46,291 bases of DNA from CAZOEL01 sp964578835 (GCA_964578835.1 CAZOEL010000059.1:1-46291); one strand, 5' to 3'. Positions 16,920 to 25,079 are shown, counted from the first letter of the stretch. A program made the numbers and translations. The notes: generated by a model not told the origin, from the letters alone.

Positions 16920-17402
16920 ATGACGAGGAAGTTCTTTGTATTCGCATTAATGGCTATGATCCTGATTCCCTGCAGTATTACTCTGGCTCAAGGTCCCCTT
17001 TCAGTTACAGTGGACATCAAGCCTGCAACAGTAAACTTCAAGAGCAAAGGAGTTGTGCCTATTGTCATCCATCTTGAGCAGGGGCTTGAAAGCCCAATCG
17101 ACACCGTGGAAGTGTATTATCTGCCGCCTGATTCTATGAGTGAGCCTCCGGATAGTATTCTTCTTGCGGAATTGGCATATGTAAAGATGAAGTCAAAAAT
17201 AGGCGCTGAGCAAATCCAGCTCAAGTACAAGACTCAGGATCTGAAGACTGCTCTCGATGAGGATGCGAGCGTAAGTATTGGAAATGGCCAGGAGGAGGAG
17301 ATAGCCCTTCTCTTTGTCGTCACGTTGGAGAATGGGACTGTGATGGAGGGTAGCGATACAATCCTTGCAAAATATCCCGGCAAAGGCAAGAAAAAGGGTT
17401 AG
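16920..17402 (+). CDS. Secreted protein with IKP...SKGVVPIVI motif
   Basis: A 160-residue exported protein. Residues 1-24 form a clear signal peptide (basic MTRK, hydrophobic core FFVFALMAMILIP, cleavage near TLAQ-G). The mature part starts with VDIKPATVNFKSKGVVPIVI, a motif that recurs as VDIKPGxxxNxxxxxSKGxxPVxI in bacterial secreted and surface proteins. It ends in a lysine-rich tail (KGKKKG). The GGAGGTGGAAGA site before the ATG at 16920 decides the start over an ATG 16 codons upstream. It is a single gene followed by a hairpin. Function unknown; it lies inside the segment flanked by the two dispersed repeats. Confidence 0.8.
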   Translation: MTRKFFVFALMAMILIPCSITLAQGPLSVTVDIKPATVNFKSKGVVPIVIHLEQGLESPIDTVEVYYLPPDSMSEPPDSILLAELAYVKMKSKIGAEQIQLKYKTQDLKTALDEDASVSIGNGQEEEIALLFVVTLENGTVMEGSDTILAKYPGKGKKKG

Positions 17403-17423
17403 ACATAACCATCAGAAAAGGCC

Positions 17424-17487
17424 GGAAGACTAAACCCTGCCTGCTCAAAGCTCAGCGCACCAATACGCGCTGGGCTTTGGGGTCTTC
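17424..17487 (+). terminator. Nested hairpin after the secreted-protein gene
   Basis: GGAAGAC (17424-17430) pairs with GTCTTCC (17481-17487) and encloses AAAGCTCAGCGC (17447-17458) paired with GCGCTGGGCTTT (17467-17478) with a single G-T pair. It lies 22 bp after the stop codon. There is no clear T-run. Confidence 0.5.
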
Positions 17488-17977
17488 CTCGCCCTCATCT
17501 TCACTCCTCCGCCATACAATGATGCATTTACAGCTTCTATCCGCTACCGAGGTGGTATATTTTCAAATAAAAAATAAGCAAGGGGCAAGGGTGAGCTATG
17601 CAGTGTCCCACCATTGTCAGATAGGCAGTGTCAGCCGTGTGATTGCCGTGCTGACAGCTTCTTTTCTCCTCTACTCTGCCTTCTACTCATGGCAATCCTG
17701 GCGTAGCGAGAGGCGGATCATGCGCAAGACCTCATGAACATCATAGACTTCGGAGGCAAAGCCATTTCTAAATCCTTTAGAGTATAGTCATTAGGCGCCG
17801 CCTATTTGAAGCTCGACAACATGCGGATATTATATTAACAAAAGCTTTGAAGTTGTGGACTTTCAGTAGATTTTGGCTCGATGCGGCGCGGGGAATTCCT
17901 GGCGGCGAGCATCTGCGGGGAGGACTCTTGCGGCTGCATCCATGGCGCTCATTGTCTTCTATCAAGAAAGGATAGAT
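17488..17977. other. Gene-poor region with a possible insertion-sequence scar
   Basis: No convincing gene is seen. Two short CAGTGTC words (17600 and 17627 area) and a minus-strand segment translating VYDVHEVLRMIRLSLRQDC hint at the start of an IS21-type transposase, but the frame stops after a few more codons and this is weak. The right end must contain the flavodoxin promoter. Confidence 0.3.
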
Positions 17978-18460
17978 ATGCAGGTATTGGTTCTCTATTA
18001 TTCCAAAGGCGGAAATACGCGTAAGCTCGCTGAAGCCATCGCAAGCGGAGTCGATTCTGTGGAAGGCGCTACATCGGTGTTGAAAAACACGCAGGATGTG
18101 ACCAAAGAGGATTTTGCCAATTCAGCCGGCGTTATTGTCGGTTCCCCGGTATACTTTGGCGGAATGGCGGCTGATTTGAAGCGGTTCTTTGACGACTCCG
18201 TAAGCGTCCGCAAGAAGATGGAAAACAAGGTCGGAGCCGTCTTCACTACGTCGGGGGACGCTACGGGCGGCAAAGAGACCACGATGATGTCCATCATCCA
18301 GTGCCTGCTCATCTATGGCATGATCATCGTTGGAGACCCGATGAGCGCCACGGGACATTATGGCGTGGCTTGCGTTGGAGCGCCTGATGCGACGGCGACC
18401 GAGAATGGAAAGAAGCTTGGAATTCGTGTGGCCGAATTATGCAAGAAGATAGGCGGCTGA
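17978..18460 (+). CDS. Flavodoxin / NAD(P)H quinone-oxidoreductase-like flavoprotein
   Basis: A 160-residue flavodoxin-fold protein that should bind FMN and move electrons in the cytosol. The phosphate loop is YYSKGGNTRKLAEAI; the second FMN-contact segment is VGSPVYFGGMAADLKRFFDD, and the third includes TTSGDATGGKETTMMSI. This resembles WrbA-like short flavodoxins. The open frame begins 35 codons upstream, but AAAGGA lies 7 nt before the ATG at 17978, and the protein then starts MQVLVLYYSKGG in the family manner. It stands alone, between a gene-poor stretch and a terminator. Its redox partner is unknown; the rubredoxin cluster 4 kb away is a candidate (inference). Confidence 0.9.
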   Translation: MQVLVLYYSKGGNTRKLAEAIASGVDSVEGATSVLKNTQDVTKEDFANSAGVIVGSPVYFGGMAADLKRFFDDSVSVRKKMENKVGAVFTTSGDATGGKETTMMSIIQCLLIYGMIIVGDPMSATGHYGVACVGAPDATATENGKKLGIRVAELCKKIGG

Positions 18461-18548
18461 TCCGTGTCTTGAGTCTTAAGGCGTCCACCTGTTCCCTTGG
18501 CTCAGGATCGGACGCCTGTTAAGAGCTTTCGCCGTATAGTAGAGTAGT

Positions 18549-18574
18549 AAGAGGCGGGCTTTCTTCCGCCTCTT
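18549..18574 (+). terminator. Hairpin terminator after the flavodoxin
   Basis: AAGAGGCGG (18549-18557) pairs perfectly with CCGCCTCTT (18566-18574) over an 8-nt loop. It lies ~90 bp after the stop codon, with only a short T tail. Confidence 0.6.
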
Positions 18575-18627
18575 TGACGCTTGGGCCCTTCCTCTTGCGG
18601 CTATCTAAGGTCTGTATTATTCAATTA

Positions 18628-18789
18628 AGGCAATAGCGCAAAACTCACCCGGCTGAGCCCTTTTTGAACCACGAAAAACACGAAAGACACGAAAAGTATG
18701 ATCAACAATTGGAAAGAGAGGCATTCCGCTTTATGAAATTTCGTGCTTTTCGTGGTCTAAAGAAAAGGTGACTTTTGCGTTATTGCCAA
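18628..18789. repeat. ~155-bp dispersed repeat, copy 2
   Basis: The left arm GGCAATAGCGCAAAACTCACCCGGC... (41 nt) is a perfect reverse complement of the right arm of copy 1 (16421-16576); the right arm ends AAAAGGTGACTTTTGCGTTATTGCCAA. The centre (CACGAAAAGTATGATCAACA ... ATGAAATTTCG) has the same orientation as in copy 1, with about 90% match by eye. The rest of 18461-18859 holds only the hairpin at 18549 and the leader of the next gene. Confidence 0.88.
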
Positions 18790-18859
18790 TTAAGGCTATT
18801 TGAACGCGCTGTTTGGCTCTCTTCTGTGAATGACTTCTTACATCAGGAGCTGCGACACC

Positions 18860-19111
18860 ATGATGCGGTTTGAATACGAGATTACGAGCTATCCGGCCGA
18901 CGCCTTCAGGGAAATAGTCTATTTCTGTTCGAAGGATGGCTCCTGTAATCTGGAAAGTATATCATCCAACCAGATCGAGCGAATACAAAGTTTACTCAAT
19001 GAACATGGGGGCGAGGGCTGGGAGCTTGTCCACATTGCCTTCGGGAAGGACGGAATTCTGGCTTTCTGGAAAAGAATGATTAAAGGTAACGGTGAGCTTG
19101 GGGAGCGATAA
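18860..19111 (+). CDS. DUF4177-like small protein
   Basis: An 83-residue protein with the pattern MMRFEYEI at the start and LLNEHGGEGWELVHIAF in the middle, matching the DUF4177 layout (YEYK... LNxxGxEGWELV). No signal peptide is seen. AGGAG lies 10 nt before the ATG at 18860; a frame ten codons longer exists but has no ribosome site. It is 60 bp ahead of the copper chaperone gene and may share a transcript with it. Function unknown. Confidence 0.65.
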   Translation: MMRFEYEITSYPADAFREIVYFCSKDGSCNLESISSNQIERIQSLLNEHGGEGWELVHIAFGKDGILAFWKRMIKGNGELGER

Positions 19112-19171
19112 GGGCTCGAATCTTCATGGGTTGAAATTCAAAAACCGAGAATTCTTAAGGAGAAAACGGCC

Positions 19172-19369
19172 ATGAGAACGATCAAGGTTAAGGGAATGTC
19201 TTGTCAGCATTGTGTTAAGGCTGTGACCAAAGCGCTGAGCGAAATTGACGGTGTCAAGGATGTTAAAGTGGATTTGTCTCAGGGCGAGGCGAGCTTTGAT
19301 GAAACGAAGCCGGTGGACGGCGAAATTCTGAAAGAGAAAATAAAGAAGGCGGGTTTTGAGATTGGCTAA
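19172..19369 (+). CDS. copZ: Copper chaperone (HMA domain)
   Basis: A 65-residue heavy-metal-associated domain protein with the metal site GMSCQHC near residue 10 and the ferredoxin-like beta-alpha-beta-beta-alpha-beta pattern (AVTKALSEIDGVKDVKVDLS). Such proteins carry Cu+ in the cytosol and hand it to the ATPase encoded next. The gene overlaps the ATPase gene by 14 bp, which implies translational coupling. AAGGAG precedes the ATG. The functional pairing with CopA is established for the family. Confidence 0.93.
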   Translation: MRTIKVKGMSCQHCVKAVTKALSEIDGVKDVKVDLSQGEASFDETKPVDGEILKEKIKKAGFEIG

Positions 19370-21824
19370 AAAGATTGTTCACATTCAAGGGATGAGCTGT
19401 GCGGCGTGTGTTGCGAGAGTTGAGAGAGGGATTAAGGATCTGGCGGGAGTTTCAGACGCCGCTGTCAATCTTGCAACATCCAAAGCCACCGTGGAGTATG
19501 ATCCCGAGGTTCTGGACGAGAAGGCCATAAAGGATGCGATCGAGAAAATCGGTTACGAAGTAATCGAGCCCGAGGCGGATCGTCTTAAGGGACTCAAGAA
19601 AACGACGCTCCTGGTCGGCGGAATGACTTGCGCGGCCTGCGTTCGGCGAGTTGAAGCGGCTCTTGGCGCAATTGAGGGCGTAAAGGACGCATCGGTAAAT
19701 CTTGCCGCATCGAGAGCGACAGTTGTATTCGATCCGCAAGAGACCGAACTCTCCAGCCTCAGAAAAACCGTTGAAGATACGGGGTACGAATACCTTGGAC
19801 TCCTTGACGAGGCCGCCGATGATCCTGTCGAAGCGGCCAGAAATCGTGAAATAAAGGAACTTAAGCGGAAGCTCATCGCGGGCGGCGTTCTGAACGTCTT
19901 CATCATGGCGGGAAGCATGCCGCACTGGTTTCCTTTCCTTCACGCCGTGCCGCAAAGGGTGATGCTTTTTATTCTCTTCTTGCTTACCACTCCTGTTGTT
20001 CTCTGGGTGGGAAGCCGTTTTGTTTCCGGCGCTCTGAAAGCGGCAAAACAGAAGACCGCGGACATGAACACTCTCGTTGCCATAGGCTCTTTGTCCGCCT
20101 ATTGTTATTCCGCGCTCGCCACTTTCTGGCCTGAGTTCTTCACCGGAGCTGGCTTCGAGCTCCACGTCTATTACGACGGCGCCGCAATGATCATCACCCT
20201 GGTGCTTCTCGGTCGTTTTCTCGAGATCAAGGCTCGGGGGAGAACTTCCGAAGCCATAAAAAGGCTCATGAAGCTCACTCCAAAGACGGCTCGCGTTCTT
20301 CGGAACGGCAACGAAATCGATATTGCCATCGAAGAAGTGGTAAAGGGGGACTTGATACTGGTAAGGCCTGGCGAGAGAATTCCGACCGATGGCGTTGTGC
20401 AGTCGGGGCGCTCCTCGGTTGATGAGTCCATGCTCACCGGAGAGAGTCTTCCCGTTTCGAAGGAAACCGGGAGTGAGATTTTCGCTGGAACCATCAATCA
20501 GAGTGGAAGCTTCACTTTTGGCGCAACCAAAGTAGGCTCCGAAACTGCTCTCGCCCAGATTATTCGCTTGGTGGAGGAAGCTCAGGGATCGAAGGCGCCT
20601 ATTCAGCGTTTTGCAGACAAAGTGGCTTCTATTTTTGTTCCCGTGGTTATGCTTATTGCTGTGGCGACCTTTTTAATCTGGTTTTATGCGGTTCCGGGAC
20701 ATAATTTCAGCCGTGCGCTTCTCAATTTCGTATCCGTTATGATCATTGCCTGTCCATGCGCGATGGGGCTTGCTACTCCCACTGCGGTGATGGTTGGAAC
20801 GGGAGTCGGGGCCGAGAGCGGCATTCTCATAAAAGGCGGTGAAAGCCTGGAAAAAGCCTATCAGCTTGATACCGTTGTTTTTGACAAAACGGGAACTCTC
20901 ACCAAAGGCGCTCCCGAAGTGACGGCTGTCCGCGCCGCACAGGGCGTAGACCGGAGGCTGTTGCTCAAAATGGCAGCCTCCATAGAAGCACTCTCCGAGC
21001 ACCCATTGGCTAAGGCCATTGTCGAAAAAGCGAGAGCAGAAGAGATTGAGGTGGAAAGCGTCGAAGGCTTCGAAGCTATTTCGGGCCTTGGGGCTCGTGG
21101 AGTCGTTGGAGGGCGTAGCGTACTGATTGGCAACGAAAGACTCTTGAGGGAGCAAGGCGTGAGTGTCGAGAGAAAGGACGTCGGATCCGAATCTTCCGGG
21201 ATGACGGGCGTTTTTGTATCTCTTGACGGCAAGCTCATCGGAAGCCTCGCTCTTGCGGATGCGGTCAAGGAATCCGCCCGATCCGCCGTTTCTCGGCTCA
21301 GGGAAATGAATCTTGAAGTCGCAATGATAACTGGCGACCGGGAAGAGACTGCCAAAACGATAGCTCGGGAATTGGGCATTATGCGTGTTCTGGCGGAAGT
21401 CCTTCCGGGCGATAAAGCTGGAGAAATCCGCCGTCTGCAAAGCGAAGGCAGGGTTGTCGCCATGGTCGGAGACGGCATAAACGATGCTCCGGCTCTGGCC
21501 TCCGCTGATATCGGAATCGCTATTGGCGCCGGAACCGATGTGGCTTTGGAGGCCAGCGATATCACGCTCATCAAGGATGATCTCAGCTTGGTGGCCTCGT
21601 CTATCCGCCTTTCCGGGCTCACCATGAAAGTGATAAAGCAGAACCTGTTTTGGGCCTTTTTCTACAACACCCTGGGAATACCCCTTGCCGCGGGAGTATT
21701 GTATCCTTTCTTCGGCATTCTGCTGAATCCCATGTTTGCGGCCGCCGCCATGGCTATGAGCTCAGTATCGGTCGTTAGCAACGCTCTCAGGTTGCGCCGG
21801 CTTTGGGCGAGGCAGAATAGGTGA
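19356..21824 (+). CDS. copA: Cu+-exporting P1B-type ATPase
   Basis: An 822-residue heavy-metal ATPase exporting Cu+ across the inner membrane. Two N-terminal HMA domains carry GMSCAAC and GMTCAAC. Next come membrane helices, the actuator loop MLTGESLPVS, the transmembrane metal site CPCAMGLATP (Cu+/Ag+ type), the phosphorylation motif DKTGTLT, SEHPLAKAI in the nucleotide-binding domain, and GDGINDAPALASADIGIAIG. The start is a TTG inside the end of copZ; a second TTG two codons later is equally possible. There is no ribosome site of its own, so translation probably depends on copZ. Gene order copZ-copA is classical for copper efflux. Confidence 0.97.
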   Translation: MRLAKKIVHIQGMSCAACVARVERGIKDLAGVSDAAVNLATSKATVEYDPEVLDEKAIKDAIEKIGYEVIEPEADRLKGLKKTTLLVGGMTCAACVRRVEAALGAIEGVKDASVNLAASRATVVFDPQETELSSLRKTVEDTGYEYLGLLDEAADDPVEAARNREIKELKRKLIAGGVLNVFIMAGSMPHWFPFLHAVPQRVMLFILFLLTTPVVLWVGSRFVSGALKAAKQKTADMNTLVAIGSLSAYCYSALATFWPEFFTGAGFELHVYYDGAAMIITLVLLGRFLEIKARGRTSEAIKRLMKLTPKTARVLRNGNEIDIAIEEVVKGDLILVRPGERIPTDGVVQSGRSSVDESMLTGESLPVSKETGSEIFAGTINQSGSFTFGATKVGSETALAQIIRLVEEAQGSKAPIQRFADKVASIFVPVVMLIAVATFLIWFYAVPGHNFSRALLNFVSVMIIACPCAMGLATPTAVMVGTGVGAESGILIKGGESLEKAYQLDTVVFDKTGTLTKGAPEVTAVRAAQGVDRRLLLKMAASIEALSEHPLAKAIVEKARAEEIEVESVEGFEAISGLGARGVVGGRSVLIGNERLLREQGVSVERKDVGSESSGMTGVFVSLDGKLIGSLALADAVKESARSAVSRLREMNLEVAMITGDREETAKTIARELGIMRVLAEVLPGDKAGEIRRLQSEGRVVAMVGDGINDAPALASADIGIAIGAGTDVALEASDITLIKDDLSLVASSIRLSGLTMKVIKQNLFWAFFYNTLGIPLAAGVLYPFFGILLNPMFAAAAMAMSSVSVVSNALRLRRLWARQNR

Positions 21825-22045
21825 ATAAGTGAATAGGTGAATGGATGGGCCTGTTCGTTTGCTTGTTGATCTGTTCGAGATCTGGCGCTCCTTTGGACAT
21901 GAAGACTTATTCACCAGTCTGATGCATTTCTTACTGTTTGCATGGATGAAGTATTATTGCGTCGTTGCGCTTCCGAGCTTATACTTCGAAGGCGCAGTAT
22001 CTTTGTTTCGCGTTGGCCAATCCAATAAAGGGAGGAGGGTTACAG

Positions 22046-22207
22046 ATGGATAAGTACGTGTGTACTGTATGTGGTTACGTGTATGAGCCTGACAAGGGAG
22101 ATCCGGATAATGGAGTGGCGCCTGGAACCAAATTTGACGATCTTCCAGAAGACTGGGTCTGCCCTGTATGCGGCGCATCGAAGAGCGACTTCGAAAAGGA
22201 AGAATAG
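22046..22207 (+). CDS. Rubredoxin, copy 1
   Basis: A 53-residue rubredoxin, a one-iron electron carrier. The FeS4 ligands are in YVCTVCGYVYEP and WVCPVCGASKSDF, and GDPDNGVAPGTKFDDLP is the conserved linker. GGGAGGAGG precedes the ATG at 22046; the longer open frame upstream is not used. A second rubredoxin gene follows 40 bp later. In anaerobes rubredoxin donates electrons to rubrerythrin, superoxide reductase or rubredoxin:oxygen oxidoreductase; which partner applies here is not shown. Confidence 0.96.
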   Translation: MDKYVCTVCGYVYEPDKGDPDNGVAPGTKFDDLPEDWVCPVCGASKSDFEKEE

Positions 22208-22247
22208 TAGCGTAGAATCCATCGACAATCGTAGAGGAGAGTAGAGA

Positions 22248-22406
22248 ATGGATCGTTATGTATGTCAAATATGCGGGTATGTGTATGATCCCTCTGCGGG
22301 AGACCCCGACAATGGAGTCGCTCCCGGAACCAAATTCGAAGATTTGCCTGACAGCTGGGTTTGTCCTGTATGCGGCGCATCGAAAAGCGATTTTGAGAAA
22401 GAGTAG
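22248..22406 (+). CDS. Rubredoxin, copy 2
   Basis: A 52-residue rubredoxin, too short for many gene finders, with ligands in YVCQICGYVYDP and WVCPVCGASKSDF. It differs from copy 1 at 9 of 52 positions, so the pair is a recent tandem duplication. A GAGGAGAG-type ribosome site lies just before the ATG. It is followed after 27 bp by a ferritin-like gene, making a compact iron/oxygen-defence operon. Confidence 0.95.
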   Translation: MDRYVCQICGYVYDPSAGDPDNGVAPGTKFEDLPDSWVCPVCGASKSDFEKE

Positions 22407-22433
22407 AAAGGCGATTCACCAGGAGCCGGTCTA

Positions 22434-22928
22434 ATGACTTTCCATTTCAATGCCTTAGAAGTATTTGAAATTGCAATAGAAATAGAGGAGAATGGGAGGA
22501 GCTTCTACGAGCGAAGCCAGAGCCTCTTTGGGGATTCCGAGGTTAAAGAGCTGTTTTCGGAGCTTGCCCAACAGGAAATGGAGCATAAGACAAGATTTGA
22601 AATGCTGAAAGCGGACCTCCCGCCAGAGGCGGCAACTCCCACGGTGTGGGACCCGGATAACGATCTCAGCCAATACATCAAGCTGACTGCAGATCAACAC
22701 GTATTTGCGCGGAGCGCCAATGCGGAGGAAAGACTGGCCAAGGTCAAGAACGTCCACGATGCGGTGAAGCTAGCCATTGAATTTGAGAAAGATTCCATCC
22801 TGTTTTTTTTGACTCTGCAGGAAGCCACCTATGGAAAGAAAGCTCAAGATCTTATTAATATTCTTATAAAAGAAGAACGGGAGCATCTGAAGCGGTTAGC
22901 AATACAGCTGGTCCGCTTGGCCCGTTGA
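22434..22928 (+). CDS. Ferritin-like / erythrin-type di-iron protein
   Basis: A 164-residue four-helix protein with ferritin-like metal motifs: EIAIEIEENGRSFYE in helix 1, AQQEMEHKTRFEML in helix 2, LAIEFEKDSILFF in helix 3 and IKEEREHLKRL in helix 4. This E...ExxH spacing is that of erythrin/rubrerythrin-N-terminal-domain proteins lacking the rubredoxin tail. It probably reduces peroxide or stores iron in the cytosol. The rubredoxin genes immediately upstream could supply the missing electron-transfer domain in trans (inference). Full length. Confidence 0.9.
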   Translation: MTFHFNALEVFEIAIEIEENGRSFYERSQSLFGDSEVKELFSELAQQEMEHKTRFEMLKADLPPEAATPTVWDPDNDLSQYIKLTADQHVFARSANAEERLAKVKNVHDAVKLAIEFEKDSILFFLTLQEATYGKKAQDLINILIKEEREHLKRLAIQLVRLAR

Positions 22929-23002
22929 TTAGTATGTCTCGACCTTTTCCGCCCATACGCGGCGCGACCTGTCCAATAACCTTCTGTTTTGGGAAAGCCC
23001 GT

Positions 23003-23037
23003 GGAGCCTGAGTTGATCATCAATGCTCGGAGGCTCC
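23003..23037 (+). terminator. Hairpin between ferritin-like and ferredoxin genes
   Basis: GGAGCCT (23003-23009) pairs with AGGCTCC (23031-23037), with further inner pairing GAG/CTC and TTGAT/ATCAA. It lies 75 bp after a stop codon. With no T-run it may be a processing site; the region may also belong to an extended reading frame of the ferredoxin gene. Confidence 0.35.
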
Positions 23038-23186
23038 ATGGGCCGCCCTGCAAGGGGAAATCCCCGAACCAGCCTATCCCGATGTGCGCTTTGCGTGACT
23101 CTGAATCGCCGTTGGAGGCAAAAAATACAAGAGAGCTCCTCACCTGTGAGAGATGCAAACAAAAAGGGAGCGGTGCGAGAGAGACG

Positions 23187-23405
23187 ATGGGCAAAAGTAG
23201 AACTCCAGTTTTGGATTTGAGCGAGTGTACGGGTTGTGAGGGCTGTTTGGAAGTTTGCCCCGAGGTGTTCAGAAGGAATGAGGCTGGAACGTTTGAGGTG
23301 GCGGTGCTTTCTTCCTATCCTGAAGAGTGTGTTCTCGAGGCCATGAAGTATTGCCCGGCAGATTGCATTTCTTGGGAAGATTCGAGCGAGAATGAATCTG
23401 AATAA
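23187..23405 (+). CDS. Single-cluster 4Fe-4S ferredoxin
   Basis: A 72-residue ferredoxin with CTGCEGCLEVCPEVF at the N-terminus and YCPADCISWED near the end, the pattern of small clostridial/Desulfovibrio-type ferredoxins with one cluster plus two extra cysteines. It is a cytosolic low-potential electron carrier. The frame is open for 66 more codons upstream, with additional cysteines (CERCKQKG), and could encode a longer protein from a TTG at 22989. No start has a good ribosome site, so the N-terminus is uncertain; I chose the ATG giving a typical ferredoxin. It sits at the end of the rubredoxin/ferritin cluster. Confidence 0.86.
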   Translation: MGKSRTPVLDLSECTGCEGCLEVCPEVFRRNEAGTFEVAVLSSYPEECVLEAMKYCPADCISWEDSSENESE

Positions 23406-23471
23406 AAGCTGCCAGGGTTTCTGCCGTGGTGGTATAGCGGGTTTTTTGAAGAGAGGGGGGAGAGAAAGAGC

Positions 23472-24158
23472 TTGAATGAAGCAAAAACGAGAGGCGGCAG
23501 TCTAAAGCGAACTGTGGACGCTCTTCTACAATCGGAGGATTTTGAGCTTAGTTTGCGGCAATTCTCCCTTCTTCCCGGTAAGCAGGCGATAAACTACCTT
23601 TTTGCGATGCTCTGCAGCCCGAAGGATCTCCTCAAGTGGAGATCGGTGCAGGCCGTGGGAGTGGTTGTGGCTGCGCTCGCCGACAAAGAGATGGAGGCTG
23701 CGAGAAATATCATGCGCCGTTTTATCTGGAATTTGAACGATGAATCGGGCGGCATCGGGTGGGGCTCTCCGGAAGCCATGGGTGAGATCATGGCGTTGCA
23801 TGAGGACCTTGCGGATGAATATTGCAGCATCTTGAAGTCGTATATCAAAGAGGATGGCAATCACCTCGAGAATCCATTGTTGGAGAGGGGAGTGCTTTGG
23901 GGTTTGGGAAGGCTTGCGCAAGCGAGATCTCATCTACTAATGGATGCCGTTGCCGCTATTGGCCTCTACCTCAAATCCGACGACCCCATCCACAGAGGGC
24001 TTGCCGCATGGGCGTTGAGCTTTATCCCTGAAATGGCGCATCAGGACGAGTTGGAAGCGCTTTCCAACGATTATGCGGAAATTGATCTCTTCGAGCTTGG
24101 AGCATTAAAACGACTCAGAGTTTGCGATTTGGCGGCTCGGGCGTTGGGAAGGGGATGA
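23472..24158 (+). CDS. DVU0298-type HEAT-repeat protein
   Basis: A 228-residue alpha-helical protein resembling the DVU0298 family of sulfate reducers, assigned by eye. Tandem helical pairs are visible: LLKWRSVQAVGVVVAALADK, the conserved WNLNDESGGIGWGSPEAMGE, and ERGVLWGLGRLAQARSHL. HEAT repeats usually bind proteins. The start is a TTG preceded by a G-rich site about 10 nt away. It begins 66 bp after the ferredoxin gene and the epimerase gene starts 4 bp after its stop, so these may be one transcript. Function unknown. Confidence 0.78.
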   Translation: MNEAKTRGGSLKRTVDALLQSEDFELSLRQFSLLPGKQAINYLFAMLCSPKDLLKWRSVQAVGVVVAALADKEMEAARNIMRRFIWNLNDESGGIGWGSPEAMGEIMALHEDLADEYCSILKSYIKEDGNHLENPLLERGVLWGLGRLAQARSHLLMDAVAAIGLYLKSDDPIHRGLAAWALSFIPEMAHQDELEALSNDYAEIDLFELGALKRLRVCDLAARALGRG

Positions 24159-24162
24159 AAAC

Positions 24163-25077
24163 ATGAAGGTCTTCATTACAGGTGGAACCGGTTTTGTAGG
24201 GCAGTTCATGACGAAAAGGCTTGCTGAACTGGGACATGAGGTCTCGGTGCTCACGAGGTCCGCTGCGAAAGCTGCCTCTCTTCCTCCGGGCGCATCCGCT
24301 ATAGAAGGCAATCCCATGGTTTCCGGGCCATGGCAGGATCGCGTCTCTGAGCATGATGTCGTTATCAATCTTGCCGGGGCGTCCATCTTTACCCCATGGA
24401 CGAAGAAAGCCCGTCGAGACATCTTGAGCAGTCGCACAGCGACGACGCGCAATGTTGTCGATGCTTTGAAAAAGTCTGGGAAGGATGTCGTTCTGGTCAA
24501 TGCATCCGCGGTCGGCTTTTATGGTGGGCGCAAGGACGATGCAATTCTCGATGAGTCCTCACCCGCGGGAGACGACTTCCTTTCTGAGGTGGCAATAAAG
24601 TGGGAAGCCGAAGCCGCGAGGGCAGTGGAATTTGGGGTTCGCGTCGTCCTCTGCCGTTTCGGCATCGTCTTGGGCAGGGGAGGAGGAGCGCTCGGCAAAA
24701 TGATTCCTCCCTTCAAATACTGCCTCGGTGGTCCGCTTGGAAGCGGACGACAATGGATCCCGTGGATCCACGAGGAGGATCTATTTAGAATCATTCTGTT
24801 CGTGGTGGAAAAGAAAAATATTTCGGGTCCGGTTAATTGCGTGGCGCCGTCTCCGGTAACGAACAAAGAGCTTACTCTCAGCCTCGGGAAGGCTCTTGGC
24901 CGGCCGGTATTTATGCCAGCTGTTCCAGGTTTTATACTTAGGCTGCTTCTTGGCGAGTTTGGCAGCGTGGTCTTGGAAGGCCAGAGAGCTACGCCCAAGA
25001 GGCTTTCCGATGAGGGTTTTGAATTCAACTATCCCCGGTTGCAGGCGGCGCTCGAGGATCTTGTCAGCGTTGGCTAA
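24163..25077 (+). CDS. TIGR01777 family NAD-dependent epimerase-like protein
   Basis: A 304-residue extended short-chain dehydrogenase. The nucleotide-binding loop is ITGGTGFVGQFMTKRLAELG, then INLAGASIFTPW, ASAVGFYGGR (with the active-site Tyr) and RFGIVLGRGGGALGKM. The C-terminal DUF1731-type segment LRLLLGEFGSVVLEGQRATP is the hallmark of TIGR01777 (YfcH/SulA-like). Substrate unknown. AAGGGGATG lies before the ATG and the gene starts 4 bp after the HEAT-repeat gene. It ends 2 bp before the end of the convergent selenoprotein gene. Confidence 0.93.
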   Translation: MKVFITGGTGFVGQFMTKRLAELGHEVSVLTRSAAKAASLPPGASAIEGNPMVSGPWQDRVSEHDVVINLAGASIFTPWTKKARRDILSSRTATTRNVVDALKKSGKDVVLVNASAVGFYGGRKDDAILDESSPAGDDFLSEVAIKWEAEAARAVEFGVRVVLCRFGIVLGRGGGALGKMIPPFKYCLGGPLGSGRQWIPWIHEEDLFRIILFVVEKKNISGPVNCVAPSPVTNKELTLSLGKALGRPVFMPAVPGFILRLLLGEFGSVVLEGQRATPKRLSDEGFEFNYPRLQAALEDLVSVG

Positions 25078-25079
25078 TA

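Noticed and set aside
17477..17737. 86-codon plus-strand open frame
   Set aside because: It begins within the terminator hairpin, has no ribosome site and shows no family features.
17680..17765. IS21-type transposase start on the minus strand
   Set aside because: VHEVLRMIRLSLRQ is suggestive, but the frame closes within a few codons and no terminal repeats could be defined.
20673..21625. Two long minus-strand frames
   Set aside because: Antisense to the copper ATPase, with typical shadow composition (Ser/Arg-rich).
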